Made by a program: the position numbers and the translations under genes. Below, one piece after another: positions 33,714-45,142 of a stretch of 64,000 nucleotides of DNA (its first letter is position 1; each line of letters starts with the position of its first letter). The stretch comes from Ophiobolus disseminans (taxonomy: Eukaryota > Ascomycota > Dothideomycetes > Pleosporales > Phaeosphaeriaceae). Location: contig MU006231.1 in assembly GCA_010093685.1 (NCBI GenBank), positions 978,428 to 1,042,427 on the forward strand. Reading direction: 5' to 3'. The notes under the pieces are model-generated. The model ran no database searches, had not been told where the DNA came from, and worked only from the letters and a program-made list of their open reading frames with translations.

Positions 33714-35610
33714 ATGGTCTCTGCATCCAAGGCCGCCCGCGATGCAAAGCGCGCAGAGAAGCCCAAGAAGACGGCTACCTCGAAGCTGTCGTCCAAGGCC
33801 AACAGCAAGTCGGCGAGCAAGGCGTCGTCGGTCAACGGCGATGACGAGGACCTGGAGCTGAACGAAGAGGTCAAGAAGCTCACCATGCAGGAGGACAAGC
33901 ACGGCCTGTCGGACCGCGTCACCACGGGCGTGCTGGCGTCGCTCGAGGCGTCGCGCGACGTCAAGATCAACTCGGCCTCGCTCGTCTTCCACGGCAAGGT
34001 GCTCTTCAACGACACCACCATCGAGGTCAACTACGGCCGCCGCTATGGCCTGCTGGGCGAGAACGGCTGCGGCAAGACGACACTGCTCAAGGCCATCGAC
34101 AAGCGCGAGTTCCCCTTCCCCGACCACATCGACATCTACCTGCTGAACCAGGGCGCCCCCAAGACGGAGCTGGGCGCCCTCGAGTGGGTCGTCCGCGAGG
34201 CCGAGAACGAGCTGGCCCGCCTCGAGAAGCTGGCCGAGGATATCCTCGAGCGCGACGGCCCCGACAGCCCCATCCTCGAGGAGATCTACGAGCGCCAGGA
34301 GGACATGGACCCCTCCACCTTCCACACCCGCGCCTCGCTCATTCTTACGGGTCTCGGCTTCAACAAGGTCACCATCAACAAGAAGACAAAGGACATGTCC
34401 GGTGGCTGGCGCATGCGTGTCGCCCTCGGCAAGGCCCTCTTCGTCAAGCCCGCGCTGCTGCTGCTCGATGACCCGACGGCCCATTTGGACCTCGAGGCCT
34501 GCGTGTGGCTCGAGGAGTACATGAAGAAGTGGGACCGCACCCTCATCCTCGTCTCGCATTCCATGGACTTCCTCAACGGCGTGTGCACAAACATGATCGA
34601 CATGCGCATGAAGCAGCTCCTCTACTATGGCGGCAACTACGACACGTACATGAAGACACGCACAGAACAGGAGGTCAACCAGACAAAGGCCTACGAGAAG
34701 CAGCAGGACGAGATCAAGCACATCAAGAAGTTCATCGCCTCGGCCGGTACCTACGCCAACTTGGTCCGACAGGCAAAGTCCCGCCAGAAGATCCTCGACA
34801 AGATGGAGGCAGACGGCCTGATCCAGCCCGTCATCTCCGACCGCGTCTTCACCTTCCGCTTCGCCGACGTCGAGAAGCTGCCCCCGCCCGTGCTGTCGCT
34901 CGACGACGTCACCTTCTCCTACTCGGGCGACAAGAAGGACAATCTCTACGAGAACCTCGACTTTGGTGTCGACATGGACTCGCGGACGGCCCTCGTCGGA
35001 CCCAACGGTGTCGGCAAATCCACCCTGCTGAACATCTTCACCGGCAGGCTCAGCCCGACAAGCGGCGTTGTGTCTCGCCACACCCACTTGAAGCTCGGTG
35101 TGTACAGCCAGCACTCTGCCGAGCAGCTCGACCTCACCAAGTCGTCGCTCGACTTTGTCCGTGACAAATTCTCTCACATCAGCCACGATCTCCAGTACTG
35201 GCGCCAGCAGCTCGGTCGTTACGGCCTGACGGGTGAGTCTCAGACGGCCAAGATGGCGACGCTATCCGATGGCCAGAAGTCGCGTATTGTGTTTGCGCTC
35301 CTGGCTATCGAGGGCCCCAACATGCTGCTGCTCGACGAGCCTACCAACGGTCTCGACATCCCCACCATTGACAGTCTGGCGGATGCCATCAACGCTTTCA
35401 GCGGCGGTGTCGTCGTCGTCTCTCACGACTTCCGGTAAGTCGTCCTAGTGTATACCTCCAGGACTTGTACTAACGCACAGCAGATTGCTCGACAAGATTG
35501 CAAAGGACATCATGGTGTGTGAGCACAAGACGGTCCGACGATGGGACGGCAGCATCGGCGAGTACAAGAACCATCTCCGCAAGAAGATGTCGTCGCTTGG
35601 TGCTCTCTAG
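33714..35610 (+). CDS. ARB1: ABCF ATPase ARB1, ribosome biogenesis
   Basis: Two exons: 33714-35434 and 35484-35610, total 1848 nt and 615 residues. The start lies in CACCATGG. A basic Ala/Lys/Ser N-tail precedes two ABC cassettes without membrane helices. Cassette 1 has GENGCGKTT, SGGWRMRVALGKAL and LLLLDDPTAHLD; cassette 2 has GPNGVGKST, LSDGQKSRIVFA and LLLDEPTNGLD. The linker is helical and Lys-rich. Yeast Arb1 (human ABCF2) shuttles between nucleus and cytosol and is needed for 40S and 60S maturation. Codon use is strongly GC-ending, as expected for high expression. In cassette 1 the catalytic Glu after Walker B is Asp (LDDPT). Two acceptors three bases apart (CACAGCAG) allow one extra Arg. 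Confidence 0.95.
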
Positions 35611-36009
35611 TTTGTTATCGCGTTTGTTTTCGCACATTGCACGCGTCTCTCGAGCTGCGGGACGCGGGTAGCAAAAAGTAATGGCCTTGTCGCAGTGTTC
35701 AGAATATCTCTGCAGTAGGCTGGCAGCTCCACGCGACCTGCTTCAGTGTCGCTCTGCATGGTTAGAGGCATCTGGATTCTGCGTTACGATGCATTGGGTC
35801 TTAGAGGAGTTTGTAGAATTGTGACTCACGAACAGAATGATATCACATAGACTATGAAATGCGTAGTGTACATATCTTGGCACGTGCCTGTTTGCGAGCC
35901 GTGAGCAGTGACGACCGACACCCCGCAAGGTAACTTTGGGCCTTGCATGTGAGCTTCCCGCTCCACTTCAAACCTCAGCATAGCAACCCTCACCAAACTA
36001 CACATCGCC
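35611..36009. other. Intergenic, no gene recognised
   Basis: About 400 bp containing the ARB1 3' region and GID9 promoter. No coding signal. Confidence 0.5.
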
Positions 36010-37406
36010 ATGGCTGAGCTCACGACAACGAAGCTCAATGCGGAGTCGCATCTGCTGCTCGTATGCATCCACACACTCATGAGCCCTGCATGCACTAACG
36101 GCGGTGCCATAGGACCAACCACTCCTCCGCATGCCCTACGAGCTCTCGCGGCGAAACTTCAAGAATGCGCAGCGTGTCATCGAGCACCATTCGGCCAATA
36201 TGGCCTCCTCGCTCGGTGCCGCCACAAAAGCCGCCTCCAAGGCTTCCTCGCCCGACGCCACACTCGAGTCGCTGGATTCGATGATCAGCAAGATGCAGGG
36301 CCTGAAGCGCAAACTAGAGGGCCTGCACGAGGAGGAGATGCGCATACACAAAAGCGCAAAGGCACGCATACAGCATCTGCAGGACTTGTACGAGGTCAGG
36401 AGCTTGGTGGACGTCAAGTACGACGAGTGGTCACGCACGCGTCTGTCGAGGTTACTAGTCGACTACCTGCTGCGCGAAGGGTATTCTGAGTCGGCCGCGC
36501 ATCTCGCACAGAGCAAGGGCATCGCGGAGCTCGTCGATGTCGACGCCTTTGTCGCGTGCCACAAGATCGAGCGGAGTCTGCGGGAGGGCATGAGCACGAG
36601 CCCGGCGCTGGAGTGGTGCAAGGAGCATAGCAAAGAGCTGAAGAAGAGTGGGAGCATGCTTGAGTTCGAGCTCAAGTTGCAGCAGTACATCGAGCTGGTC
36701 AGACAAGGCCATGAGGCGGGCATGAGTGGTGGCATGGACGGCATAGAGAGCGACGGCATGAATGGTGTGAGCATAGGCGGTGGGGGTGGAGAGACCAAGC
36801 TGGCAGAGGCACGGGCACATGCGAAGAAGCATCTGAGTGCGAGTGGAGACCACGAGCTGCTGGGTCGAGCAGCGGGCTTGCTGGCCTTCAGACCGTGGGA
36901 TGAGATTGAACCATATGCGGTACGTCTGCGACATGCTTTAATCGTAGCCTGTACTGACAGCTTCCTAGTCCCTGTACTCACCCTCTCGCTGGAACCACCT
37001 AGCCACGCTCTTTCTGTCCACGCACCACAGTCTCTACTCCCTCCCGCCACGCCCACTCCTACACATCGCCCTTTCAGCCGGGCTCTCCGCACTCAAGACG
37101 CCTGCCTGCCACTCCGCATACACTTCCTCATCGGCCAACGCTTCATCCACAACAACTACAGTCTGCCCAATCTGCAGCACCGAACTCAACGAACTCGCGC
37201 GTAACGTCCCGTACGCACTTCACACCAAGAGCATAGTCGAGAACGATCCTGTCGTGCTGCCAAATGGCAGGATATACGGCAGTGAGCGGCTCGAGGCCTT
37301 CAATAAGAAAGTCGGAACCGAGAGCGGATGGGTGCGAGATCCTGTTGGAGGTCTCAAGGGGGATATCTGGAGGGAGAGCGAGGCGCGCAAGGTGTACATA
37401 TTGTGA
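36010..37406 (+). CDS. GID9: GID/CTLH ubiquitin ligase subunit (Fyv10/Gid9/MAEA)
   Basis: Three exons: 36010-36060, 36113-36919 and 36969-37406, total 1296 nt and 431 residues. After MAELTTTKLNAESHLLL comes a helical region, then a LisH motif (RLLVDYLLREGYSESAAHLA), a CTLH domain (CHKIERSLREGMSTSPALEW, CKEHSKELKKSGSMLEFELK), a CRA region (ARAHAKKHLSASGDHELLGR) and a degenerate RING-Gid domain starting CPICSTELNELA and ending near NGRIYGSERLE. The protein is a core subunit of the GID E3 ligase, which in yeast degrades gluconeogenic enzymes when glucose returns. A Gly-rich insertion (MSGGMDGIESDGMNG) sits between the CTLH and CRA parts. It converges on BMT5. Confidence 0.92.
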
Positions 37407-37574
37407 GAGGCTGGTACTGCATCGTTCCGGTGACTTTGTATGGCATAGCGAGGCGTTCGGTTGGTCCATTCATGGCGGCGTTCATCGGTCAGGTTCTGTA
37501 CGATATAGGCCGGTTTCAGTCTTCACCTTGTGGTACTCAAATACCAGTCGACTTGGTATTCCTACCAAAGAGCT

Positions 37575-38615
37575 TCAGTCTTCACTATCGCTCCCCTGTC
37601 TTGCTCGCTTACTGCCTTTCTTCTCCCGCTCTTTTCTCCCACCGCCCGGCCTCTCCCTCTTCCCTCCGCTCAATTTCTCCAGCTCTTCCTCCTCATCGCT
37701 ATCTGGCACCAACGGCACCTTCTCAAACACGTACACCCTCGCATCCCTGTCCTCCCCCTTCCACGCGCCGCCGCCCTCGATCGTGCCCAGCGTGCGTACA
37801 TGTCCATATCCTGGATATTGACTCGCATCAAATTTCCAACTCTCGACTACTTTCAGCCCCACATGGCGCGCCAGATCTCGCACATTCCACAGCGTGTACG
37901 GTTCGCCTTCGAACAACGTGACTATGATGCGTCCGCCCATGCGCAGGAATTGGGATCGTGGTCGGAGAGGGGACGGGTGGCCGCGACGGGGCTGTGTCGC
38001 GAGGATCTGGAGCCGCTGCTTGGGCGAGGACGTCTCGAGGCAGGACTTGAAAAACTCTACAAGCAAGGCCTGGTTCGCGCGGACTTGGCGGTTTACATCT
38101 GTGCTCAGGCCGCCCGTGTGCGGGAACACGAAGGCTATCGTGTCCCAGCCGTCTTGTGCCTCGTCATCGTCTCCACGCGTACATCGCAGCTGCTTGTAAG
38201 TCGACAGCTTGGTCGCGTCGATGTCGTGATGTATCGGCACGGGCGGCGTGAGGTCTGTGAGTTGGGCGTGTATCGAGTCAAAGGCTGGGTACTTTGCGCG
38301 GACCTCGGACTCGGAATCGTAGGATGTGGCGGTCACGTTCGCGCAGCCGTGGGTGAGGACGAGGCTGCGGGCGAAACTGAAGTCACCTTCGCCGACGAGG
38401 AGTACATGGTCGTATTCGCCAAAGGGGACGTCGTGCTTTTGCGACGCTTGGGTCGGCAGGGGTTGCGACGCCATCTTCTGCTTCTTGGTGGGTGGTTTTG
38501 AGGCGTGTGTGGGAGTTGCTGAGGCTTTTGCTGTTTTCTTATGGTGGGCAGCTATCTTGCGCGCTCCATCGCGTTTCAACTCTCTTCGCGCTTTCTTAGT
38601 CTTAGATTTGGACAT
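37575..38615 (-). CDS. BMT5: 25S rRNA (uridine-N3)-methyltransferase, Bmt5-like
   Basis: Single exon, 346 residues. The first 50 residues are strongly basic (MSKSKTKKARRELKRDGARK), as in nucleolar proteins. The Rossmann-like methyltransferase core (DUF2431) begins YDHVLLVGEGDFSFARSLVL, with the SAM-binding GEGDFSF motif, followed by TSYDSESEV, WDTIAFVFPHTGG and GGRIIVTLFEGEPYTLWNV. The C-terminus has an acidic and Lys/Gly-rich tail. Yeast Bmt5 makes m3U2634 in 25S rRNA. Family length and motif order agree well. Confidence 0.9.
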   Translation of the reverse strand: MSKSKTKKARRELKRDGARKIAAHHKKTAKASATPTHASKPPTKKQKMASQPLPTQASQKHDVPFGEYDHVLLVGEGDFSFARSLVLTHGCANVTATSYDSESEVRAKYPAFDSIHAQLTDLTPPVPIHHDIDATKLSTYKQLRCTRGDDDEAQDGWDTIAFVFPHTGGLSTDVNRQVRANQALLVEFFKSCLETSSPKQRLQILATQPRRGHPSPLRPRSQFLRMGGRIIVTLFEGEPYTLWNVRDLARHVGLKVVESWKFDASQYPGYGHVRTLGTIEGGGAWKGEDRDARVYVFEKVPLVPDSDEEEELEKLSGGKRERPGGGRKEREKKGSKRARQGSDSED

Positions 38616-38864
38616 GGCGGTTGCGAGTGGACGATTGTTCCTGCCCAGAGATTTGGCGGGGATTTTTTTTGGCTGAGCTTGGGCCCATGCACAAGTTTCA
38701 GGGTCTCACGAGTGACGAAAAGGTACATCAAGTGCAGACATGGAATTGCTCTAAATGACTAACTGTACAATGGACAAGCCAGAACAAACCTCCCTTCGCG
38801 CAGTGCTGCACCCAACTCAAGCCCTGCGCTCGCTCCTTCGCTTGAAGAAACAAGTGCACAGTGT

Positions 38865-40172
38865 TTATATCAGGTCGCGCTTGACGAATTGGTCGTACAG
38901 CGTCTTTCCGAGCGCAGCAGGCGAGCGTTCGACAACAACACCGGCGGCTTCAAGAGCGGTGATCTTGGAGTTGGCATCGCCCTTTCCTCCGCTGACAATG
39001 GCACCAGCGTGGCCCATTCTCCTGCCAGGCGGGGCAGAGATACCGGCGATGAAGCTGACGACGGGCTTGTTGGCCGTATTGTACTCCTTGAGGAAATCGG
39101 CCGCGTCTTCCTCGGCCGAGCCACCAATCTCTCCAATCATGATGATGCCGTCCGTCTCCTCGTCTTGCAGGAAGACTTTGAGGCAGTCGATGAAGTTGGT
39201 GCCAGAGAACGGGTCACCGCCGATGCCGACGACGAGCGACTGGCCAAGGCCGGCTTGGGTGGTCTGGTTCACGGCTTCGTAGGTGAGGGTTCCGGAGCGG
39301 GAGACGATGCCGACACGGCCACGTTTGTGGATGAAGCCAGGCATAATGCCAATCTTGCATTGTCCCTGCAGATATTGTTAGACTAGATTGTCGGCATGAG
39401 TGGCAGACTGTGCATACGGGCGCGATTATGCCAGGGCAGTTGGGGCCGACCATGCGCGACTTGTTCTGCGATTTGAGCATGTCTGTGATGCGGACCATGT
39501 CTAGAAGGGTCAGTCAATGCTCGCGCCAGGACTGTCTCCATTTAGCATACCATGTTGCGGGATGCCCTCGGTGATACTGCGCAGTGTCAGCTTGTGTGTG
39601 CCTCACGTCTATATGCACACCTACGTCACAATCAGAGGCACCTCTGCTGCGATGGCCTCCTCGATACTCTTTGCGGCAACCGGGGGGCTAGCAAGCGGTC
39701 AGTGTGTGCAGATGCTGCGTGCGTGTGGCTGCGAGCGCATACGGGACAAAAATGGCCGAGGCCGTGGCCCCAGTCTCCTTCATGGCATCGGCGACGCTGG
39801 CAAAGACGGGCCTGCCGAGGTGCTCGGAGCCCGCCTTCTTGGGGTTTGTGCCTCCCACAACCTTTGTGCCTGTATGCCACGGTCAATTCCGCTTCCTGCG
39901 TGTCTGGAGTGCCGTTGTGTCGGGCGCATACCATACTCGATCGCTTGCTGTGCGTGGAAGCTGTCTCCCATTAGCCCAGCGCCCCTCCTCTTTATGTGGA
40001 TACGCTGCACTCACGTGCCCTGCTTGCCGGTGAAGCCCTGGAACAGCACCTTTGTGTCGCCGTTGATGCGGAGGTTCTTGATCGTCTCGGCGTACTGCGA
40101 AGAGCCGGTTGCGTACTGCCTGGTCGCGGGCCGGCAGAGCACCGAGCGCAGGGGGTGTCGGAGGGCCTGCAT
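38865..40172 (-). CDS. LSC1: Mitochondrial succinyl-CoA ligase alpha subunit
   Basis: Seven exons: 40172-40015, 39960-39932, 39869-39743, 39687-39625, 39576-39551, 39500-39418 and 39365-38865, total 987 nt and 328 residues. The N-terminus (MQALRHPLRSVLCRPATRQY) is an Arg-rich mitochondrial presequence without acidic residues. CoA-binding GFTGKQGTFHAQQAIEYGTK, VTEGIP-type loop (ITEGIPQHDMVRI), GPNCPGIIAPGQCKIG, and MGHAGAIVSGGKGDA with the phosphorylated His are all present. The enzyme makes ATP or GTP from succinyl-CoA in the citric acid cycle with subunit LSC2. Two exons are only 29 and 26 nt. The start is the ATG before the presequence, not the open frame extending to 40379. Confidence 0.95.
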
Positions 40173-41229
40173 CGTGACGGTGAAGGGGTCACGAAGGCGA
40201 AGGCGGGTATGCAGAATCGTGTTGCGAATTGCAGTTCGTGGTGCTGCTCTGGCCGTGGGACGCTGCGACGTCAAATTGCGGGACTTCTTCGGGCTCGAGC
40301 TTGGCCCGTCTGAAATCTCCCACCTGTGCCTCGCCAAAGCTCCGTCCGCGCCCGACAACTCTGCCAAAATGCCTCGCACATAAATGAGCCCGTAGAGTGC
40401 CCAACTTCATCTGCCACGTGATATCAAGTCAGCCATCAGTTTTCTAGCCTTTACATCTATGACGAAACCCAATGGCAAGTCTCCGAGCCAACTTCCCCCG
40501 CATCGCTACCAAACACCGGAGATGCCCATGCGCCCTGAGCGCAGCTGACCAAAAACGTCTCAAGGAGATTTAGCTCAAGGCAGTGACCGAGGCTCGTACA
40601 TGCTAATATGATCAGGGGGGCGAGGTGACAACTACGCTGTGCCACAGTCACGCAGCTATGGCACCCCTTCCTATTTGAAGAAGAGAACACCACAAAGTCT
40701 TGTCATTCGAAAGCATTCAGAACTTGCTGGCCGAAGTACCCCTCCAAAGAGGCTAGGAAATACCACTGTTTTGCTCGGACATCTCCAAGCAACTACCACG
40801 TCTTACCTCGCACTTTTTCAGACCTTCCAAGGTTACCTGATCGTAAACACATGGGAACATGACCTGCGCAGATGATCTCTTGCAGGCGACTCGCTTACCA
40901 CAGCCTACGACCTTCAGCCCCGGAATACCAAGTCTACGCTATGGTCCGAAGAGCTTAGAGGCGCAACCTCAGCTGTGTTAACAGTCCAACTTCAACCCAC
41001 ACTGGCTCGAGAACAAAGACGTGCTCGGTAAACACCGAATAGCAGCATCCTCTGCCGTGCCGTGAACGCCACAGATTGGTCGAGCATTCGAAAACCTCGC
41101 CGTAACCAAGGGGGTTGCTTGGTCCTGGTCAGCACCCAAATGCGATATATGCGGTCGGAGCGCTCGTATTCACCACGAAGGGTTTCTCTCGAGTTTTCTC
41201 CCATAGCCTCGTAGTCTCCAATCTTCACC
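40173..41229. other. Intergenic, about 1 kb, no gene recognised
   Basis: Lies between two divergently oriented genes, so it should contain both promoters. The frames seen (40457-40693 and 40639-40875) are opposite-strand overlaps with random composition. Confidence 0.5.
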
Positions 41230-42661
41230 ATGTTAACAACATCAAAACGGCTTCGAATTTCCACCGTGGTTGCCTATTTCACCTTTCTCCTCGAATTGGG
41301 ATTCGCTCAACGGCCGACTAGCGCCTCTGTGTGCGATTTCTATGCTCAAGCACGATTTGGAGCGAATAGCAGCGAGACACAGCTGAAATTTATTCAAAAC
41401 GTCGTGTGCCTTGCATTTGAAGGTGGCACCCGCCTCAAGAATGTGTCTTCCGATATCACGGGGATACTCCGACCTGGAAAGTTCAATGGAGCCGATATCA
41501 GCCTGCTGCAGTATTTCAATGGATCACGACCATCCACGAACGTGAACAATGCCCCGATTGGAATCAACTGGATGGATCAAGGCGGCACAACCCCTCTTGC
41601 CGCGTTTCTCGCCGGCGATTCACAAACCTTGACTCTACCTGAGGGCTCGAATCAACAGTACGTATGATCTTATAGCTTGTCTAGTATAGAAAGGGTGTGC
41701 TAATTCAAGTTTCGCTATGACTAGTCACTTATTTCACAACTTCTTCGTTGCATTCAGCCGATCATTTGGGTGCACCCTACCGCCGGCTCCTCTTCCCAAC
41801 ACAAGTGGGCCGGTTAGTTTGGCGTATGCCCACAAGTTCATGAACCTCGAATACAACCAACTGGGATACTTCATCAACCAACTCTCCCTAGCTGCAGCTC
41901 ATTTCGGCGTGTCTGCCCAAGACGCTGACACGTTTCGCACATCACTGAACAGCCGGTTCAACGTGCGCTGCGCTCCAGGCGTGTCCTCCAACCCATCCTC
42001 GCCGCCGATGCTGCTGAGTCTTTGTCAAAACCCAACATGCCCACTCGCAGTGCCCGTCAGCGACTGCGCTGCTTATGCAAACCTGACAGCAGCTGGGGCT
42101 ACGAACAGCAATCCAACCACAGTCACGACAGTGCAGGTTGCAACTACAACAGCGACTCCGAGTGGTGCCGGAGCGTCCGCATCTCCCACCTTGGGCGCAG
42201 CGTTACCGGCGTCAAGTGGGCTCAGCACAGGTGGCATTGCTGGTGTTGCTGTAGGCGGTGCTGCTATCCTTCTCATCGCCATCATCGCGCTGTTCTACTT
42301 CCGTCGCAAACGCAGAACATCACCTGTTGTAGCATCAGAACCTGCTCCCGCAACAGCTTGGGATCAGCACTACTATGGCTCGCCGACAGTCAATTCGACA
42401 TCCACTTATCTGCCTAAGCACCCCCATCACTCATACCACACGACCGGTCCGGCCACATCAGAGGCGGACAACTTTAGATACTCAAACCTCACCGGTGCTA
42501 GTTCACTGCCAGCAAGTCCCGATCCCGCAGCGCACCAAGCATATCAACGCTACTCGGAACTACCTATCGAAGGTTGGAGACCGGCGCCGGTAGAGATGGA
42601 CAGTACACGCACACCAGGTGCAGTCAGTCGCCCAATTCAACCAAATCAGCATGCAGTGTAG
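41230..42661 (+). CDS. Uncharacterised type I membrane surface protein with Cys-containing ectodomain
   Basis: Two exons: 41230-41657 and 41725-42661, total 1365 nt and 454 residues. A signal peptide (to about FAQ, residue 26) is followed by an ectodomain of about 240 residues containing VCDFYAQARFGAN, NVVCLAFEGG, SFGCTLPP, FNVRCAPG and LLSLCQNPTCPLAVPVSDCA. A Thr/Ser/Ala-rich stalk leads to one transmembrane helix (GIAGVAVGGAAILLIAIIAL) and a FYFRRKRR stop-transfer signal. The cytoplasmic tail is rich in His, Tyr, Pro and Ser. The layout resembles Mid2/WSC-type wall sensors but the ectodomain is neither; I recognise no named domain. Confidence 0.75.
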
Positions 42662-42871
42662 CGGGAAACACATCCGCAGACCAGCCTAAATTTAGCGGAG
42701 GCTTGAGCATAATAAACTATAGCTTCCATCTCAGGTGTGATAATCAGATGTTATTATTGTTGAGCGCCTTCAAGTTCTATGTTGTACTTCTCGATGCATA
42801 TCTTTTACGTGTAATTTGCGAAGCGACTAATATTACAATGCAACAGAACGCTCGTTGACCTCCAAGGAAGA

Positions 42872-44544
42872 CTACACAACAAGTGTCATAGTCACATCAT
42901 CGATGAACAAATCGTACATCGCAGGGTCCTCGTCAGGCAGACTGCATGCTCCGTCAACGAGCAAAGTCTGCTGTACAGGGCCATCCATCGGAATATTCAC
43001 TGATGTGGAAATGGACGTATAAGAAGTTCCTGGAGGGGCGAACTCGCGAATGGCTTGATTGCCCAGGTAGATGCTCACAGAGCAAAAGCCAGCGGTCGTC
43101 TGTTTGGCAAAGACTTCAATACTGTACGAGGCTCCAGGCACGAGCGTCACAGTCTGGCTCAGAAATATGTCGAATCCACCACTTGGCCGGCCCCGACCGC
43201 GGATAGAATACGAGCCTGTACGCGGATTGCTAAGAACGCGTCCAGAGGCACCTGGATCAATGACATAAAGTCGTTCCACAGTCCAGCTAGTCGGGTCTGA
43301 TCCGTCCCCAGCTTCGAAGCTCGGATTCGCCACGATCTGGACTGGTGTTATGACGGCTGGCGTCGAGCTTGCAGGTGGCGTTGAAATGACAGAACTGGCC
43401 GATTCGGCTGCGCTTGTTGATATGATGTCAATGGAAGTCTGGCTCGAAATTGTGCTTTGGACAGAGGAGATAGGTGAGGGTGACTCGGAAACCAGCGAGG
43501 ATGTGGATGAGCCAAGGACTGATGTGGGGGGCGCAGGGTCTGTAGATGTGGCCGTTGGGCTAGGCACGCTGGTTGACGAAGCAAGGCTTGAAGATGTGGC
43601 GGATCCGGACGTTACTAGCAACAAAGAAGAGGAAGAAGCATCGATCGATGAAGCTGAAAGGATGGTAGAACTTGTGGCTGTACTAGACAATGCAGTCGAC
43701 GAGCTGGCCTGGGGTGAGGAAGATACCGGAATGTTTGAGCTTGACGCAGAGGAGGATTGTGCCGATGATAAGGCGCTGGCAGAGAGTGCCGTCGATGTGC
43801 TGGACGAACGTATTGACGATGTGCTGGAAGAACGCACCGACGATGTGCTGGATGGGCGTATTGACGAAGATATGCCTGAGCAAGTCCCAAATTTAGACTG
43901 GCAGCCTGTCCCACAATATGAAGATGAAGAGCCACTATTAGAAAGCATTAGCATTCAATCGGCAGGCATGAGGTGGGCTGTTACCAATAGGAGTACTGGC
44001 TACAGCAATCTCCAAACGCCGATCCTCTACAAGTAAAACCGCCTTCCGCACCATTGGAGTAGCCACAGCGTGCATTTTTAGAGACCTGGACAGAAGGGGA
44101 GGCAACGGCATTAGATGAGGTGCGTGCGCTTGATGGAGCATTGTACAGAGACCGCGTGCCAGGGATTGTCGAAGTTCGGAGAGTCGAAGAACGTATTATT
44201 GAAGATACACCAGAACCGGAGCAAGTGCCGAAGTTGGGTCGGCAGCCAGTCCCACAGTGTCCTACTCAAGAGTTAGCATATTGAGTTCCAAGCATGTTTG
44301 TCGCACCAGAGTTCCTGGGACTGACCTGAGGTACTACCGCACCAGCCATATCTGGCACACGAATTAGAATATAGCACGTAGAGCATGCTGGTATCACCTA
44401 AACTTACTGGGAACAGCAGTCTCCAAATGACGAGCCTTTACACACACGATTGCTGTATTCGAGACCACAGCGGCCATTCGTGCTCACTCTCTGAGCAGAA
44501 GTGGCTGCAAAGGCGGTCAGAGCCCAAATCAAAACTGTCCGCAT
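42872..44544 (-). CDS. Secreted chitin-binding protein with two hevein (CBM18) domains and a C-terminal CBM-like domain
   Basis: Four exons: 44544-44408, 44351-44326, 44261-43985 and 43934-42872, total 1503 nt and 500 residues. After a signal peptide (MRTVLIWALTAFAATSAQ) come two hevein-like chitin-binding domains. The first has NGRCGLEYSNRVC, DCCSQYGWCGSTSGHCGTGC and the second NARCGYSNG, DCCSQYSYCGSSSSYCGTGC, each with the full Cys pattern. A Ser/Thr-rich linker of about 200 residues, presumably O-glycosylated, follows. The C-terminal domain starts NPSFEAGDGSDPTSW and looks like a CBM4/9-type beta-sandwich. Each hevein domain is split by introns, and exon 2 is only 26 nt. Roles could be wall protection from host chitinases or wall adhesion; this is inference. 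Confidence 0.85.
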
Positions 44545-45142
44545 GATTCCAGTTCTCTAGGGGACTGGTGCACACCTCTTCTAACAGGAAAGGACAGAAC
44601 GATTGACGACATATGGCGACGATAGGGTCAGAGGTCAACGCGGAAATATAGGGTGTGCTTTGCGGCCACTATCGCTACCAGTTTTGTGAACGTCCGTGCT
44701 GTGGAAGCGATGGCTGAGACTGTGCGTGGCGATCTGGAGCAATCTTGCCTACTAGTGTGTCGACACTTCTTTAGATCGGGTTAGTTTCTGGCTAACTTTA
44801 GAGCCCCTTTCCTTCTCGAACACTACCGTAACCTCTGAACAGTTAGCCAAAAGCTTGTGTAAAGCCTTGCAGCCCGAAAGAGAACGACGATGGTGATCGG
44901 TGTTAACGATTCAGTGTCTGTGCCATTTCTGTGGCGCAAAATCAGGGGAAATCAATCATTACGATCACCGTGATCAGTTCCACAGTCGCCGAAAGTCTTA
45001 AAGCAGAGGTCTAGGTAATAGAGTACGAATGCCTATACAGTCTAATAGAGTACAAATAACTCTATATTAGAGGTGCACTAAGTGCACAAGATTGTTGCGC
45101 GTCTAGACCTTATTGTAGTTAACAATAGTTATAACGTATTCC
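44545..45142. other. Intergenic, no gene recognised
   Basis: About 600 bp upstream of the chitin-binding gene start. The right part (45000-45130) is AT-rich with repeated TCTAATAGAGTAC-like words (about 45011-45055), a sign of repeat debris. Confidence 0.4.

Noticed and set aside
33594..35186. 530-codon minus-strand frame opposite ARB1
   Set aside because: Antisense shadow of a GC-biased coding sequence; Val/Leu/Glu/Asp repetitive composition and no start or domain.
37530..38501. 323-codon plus-strand frame over BMT5
   Set aside because: The minus strand carries the methyltransferase with clear motifs; the plus frame is its shadow.
39517..40383. Long plus-strand frame opposite LSC1
   Set aside because: Opposite the seven-exon LSC1 gene, which explains the region; the frame has no protein character.
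43350..44036. 228-codon acidic plus-strand frame opposite the chitin-binding gene
   Set aside because: It is the reverse of the Ser-rich linker; Asp/Glu/Val/Leu pattern results from reading TCN codons backwards.
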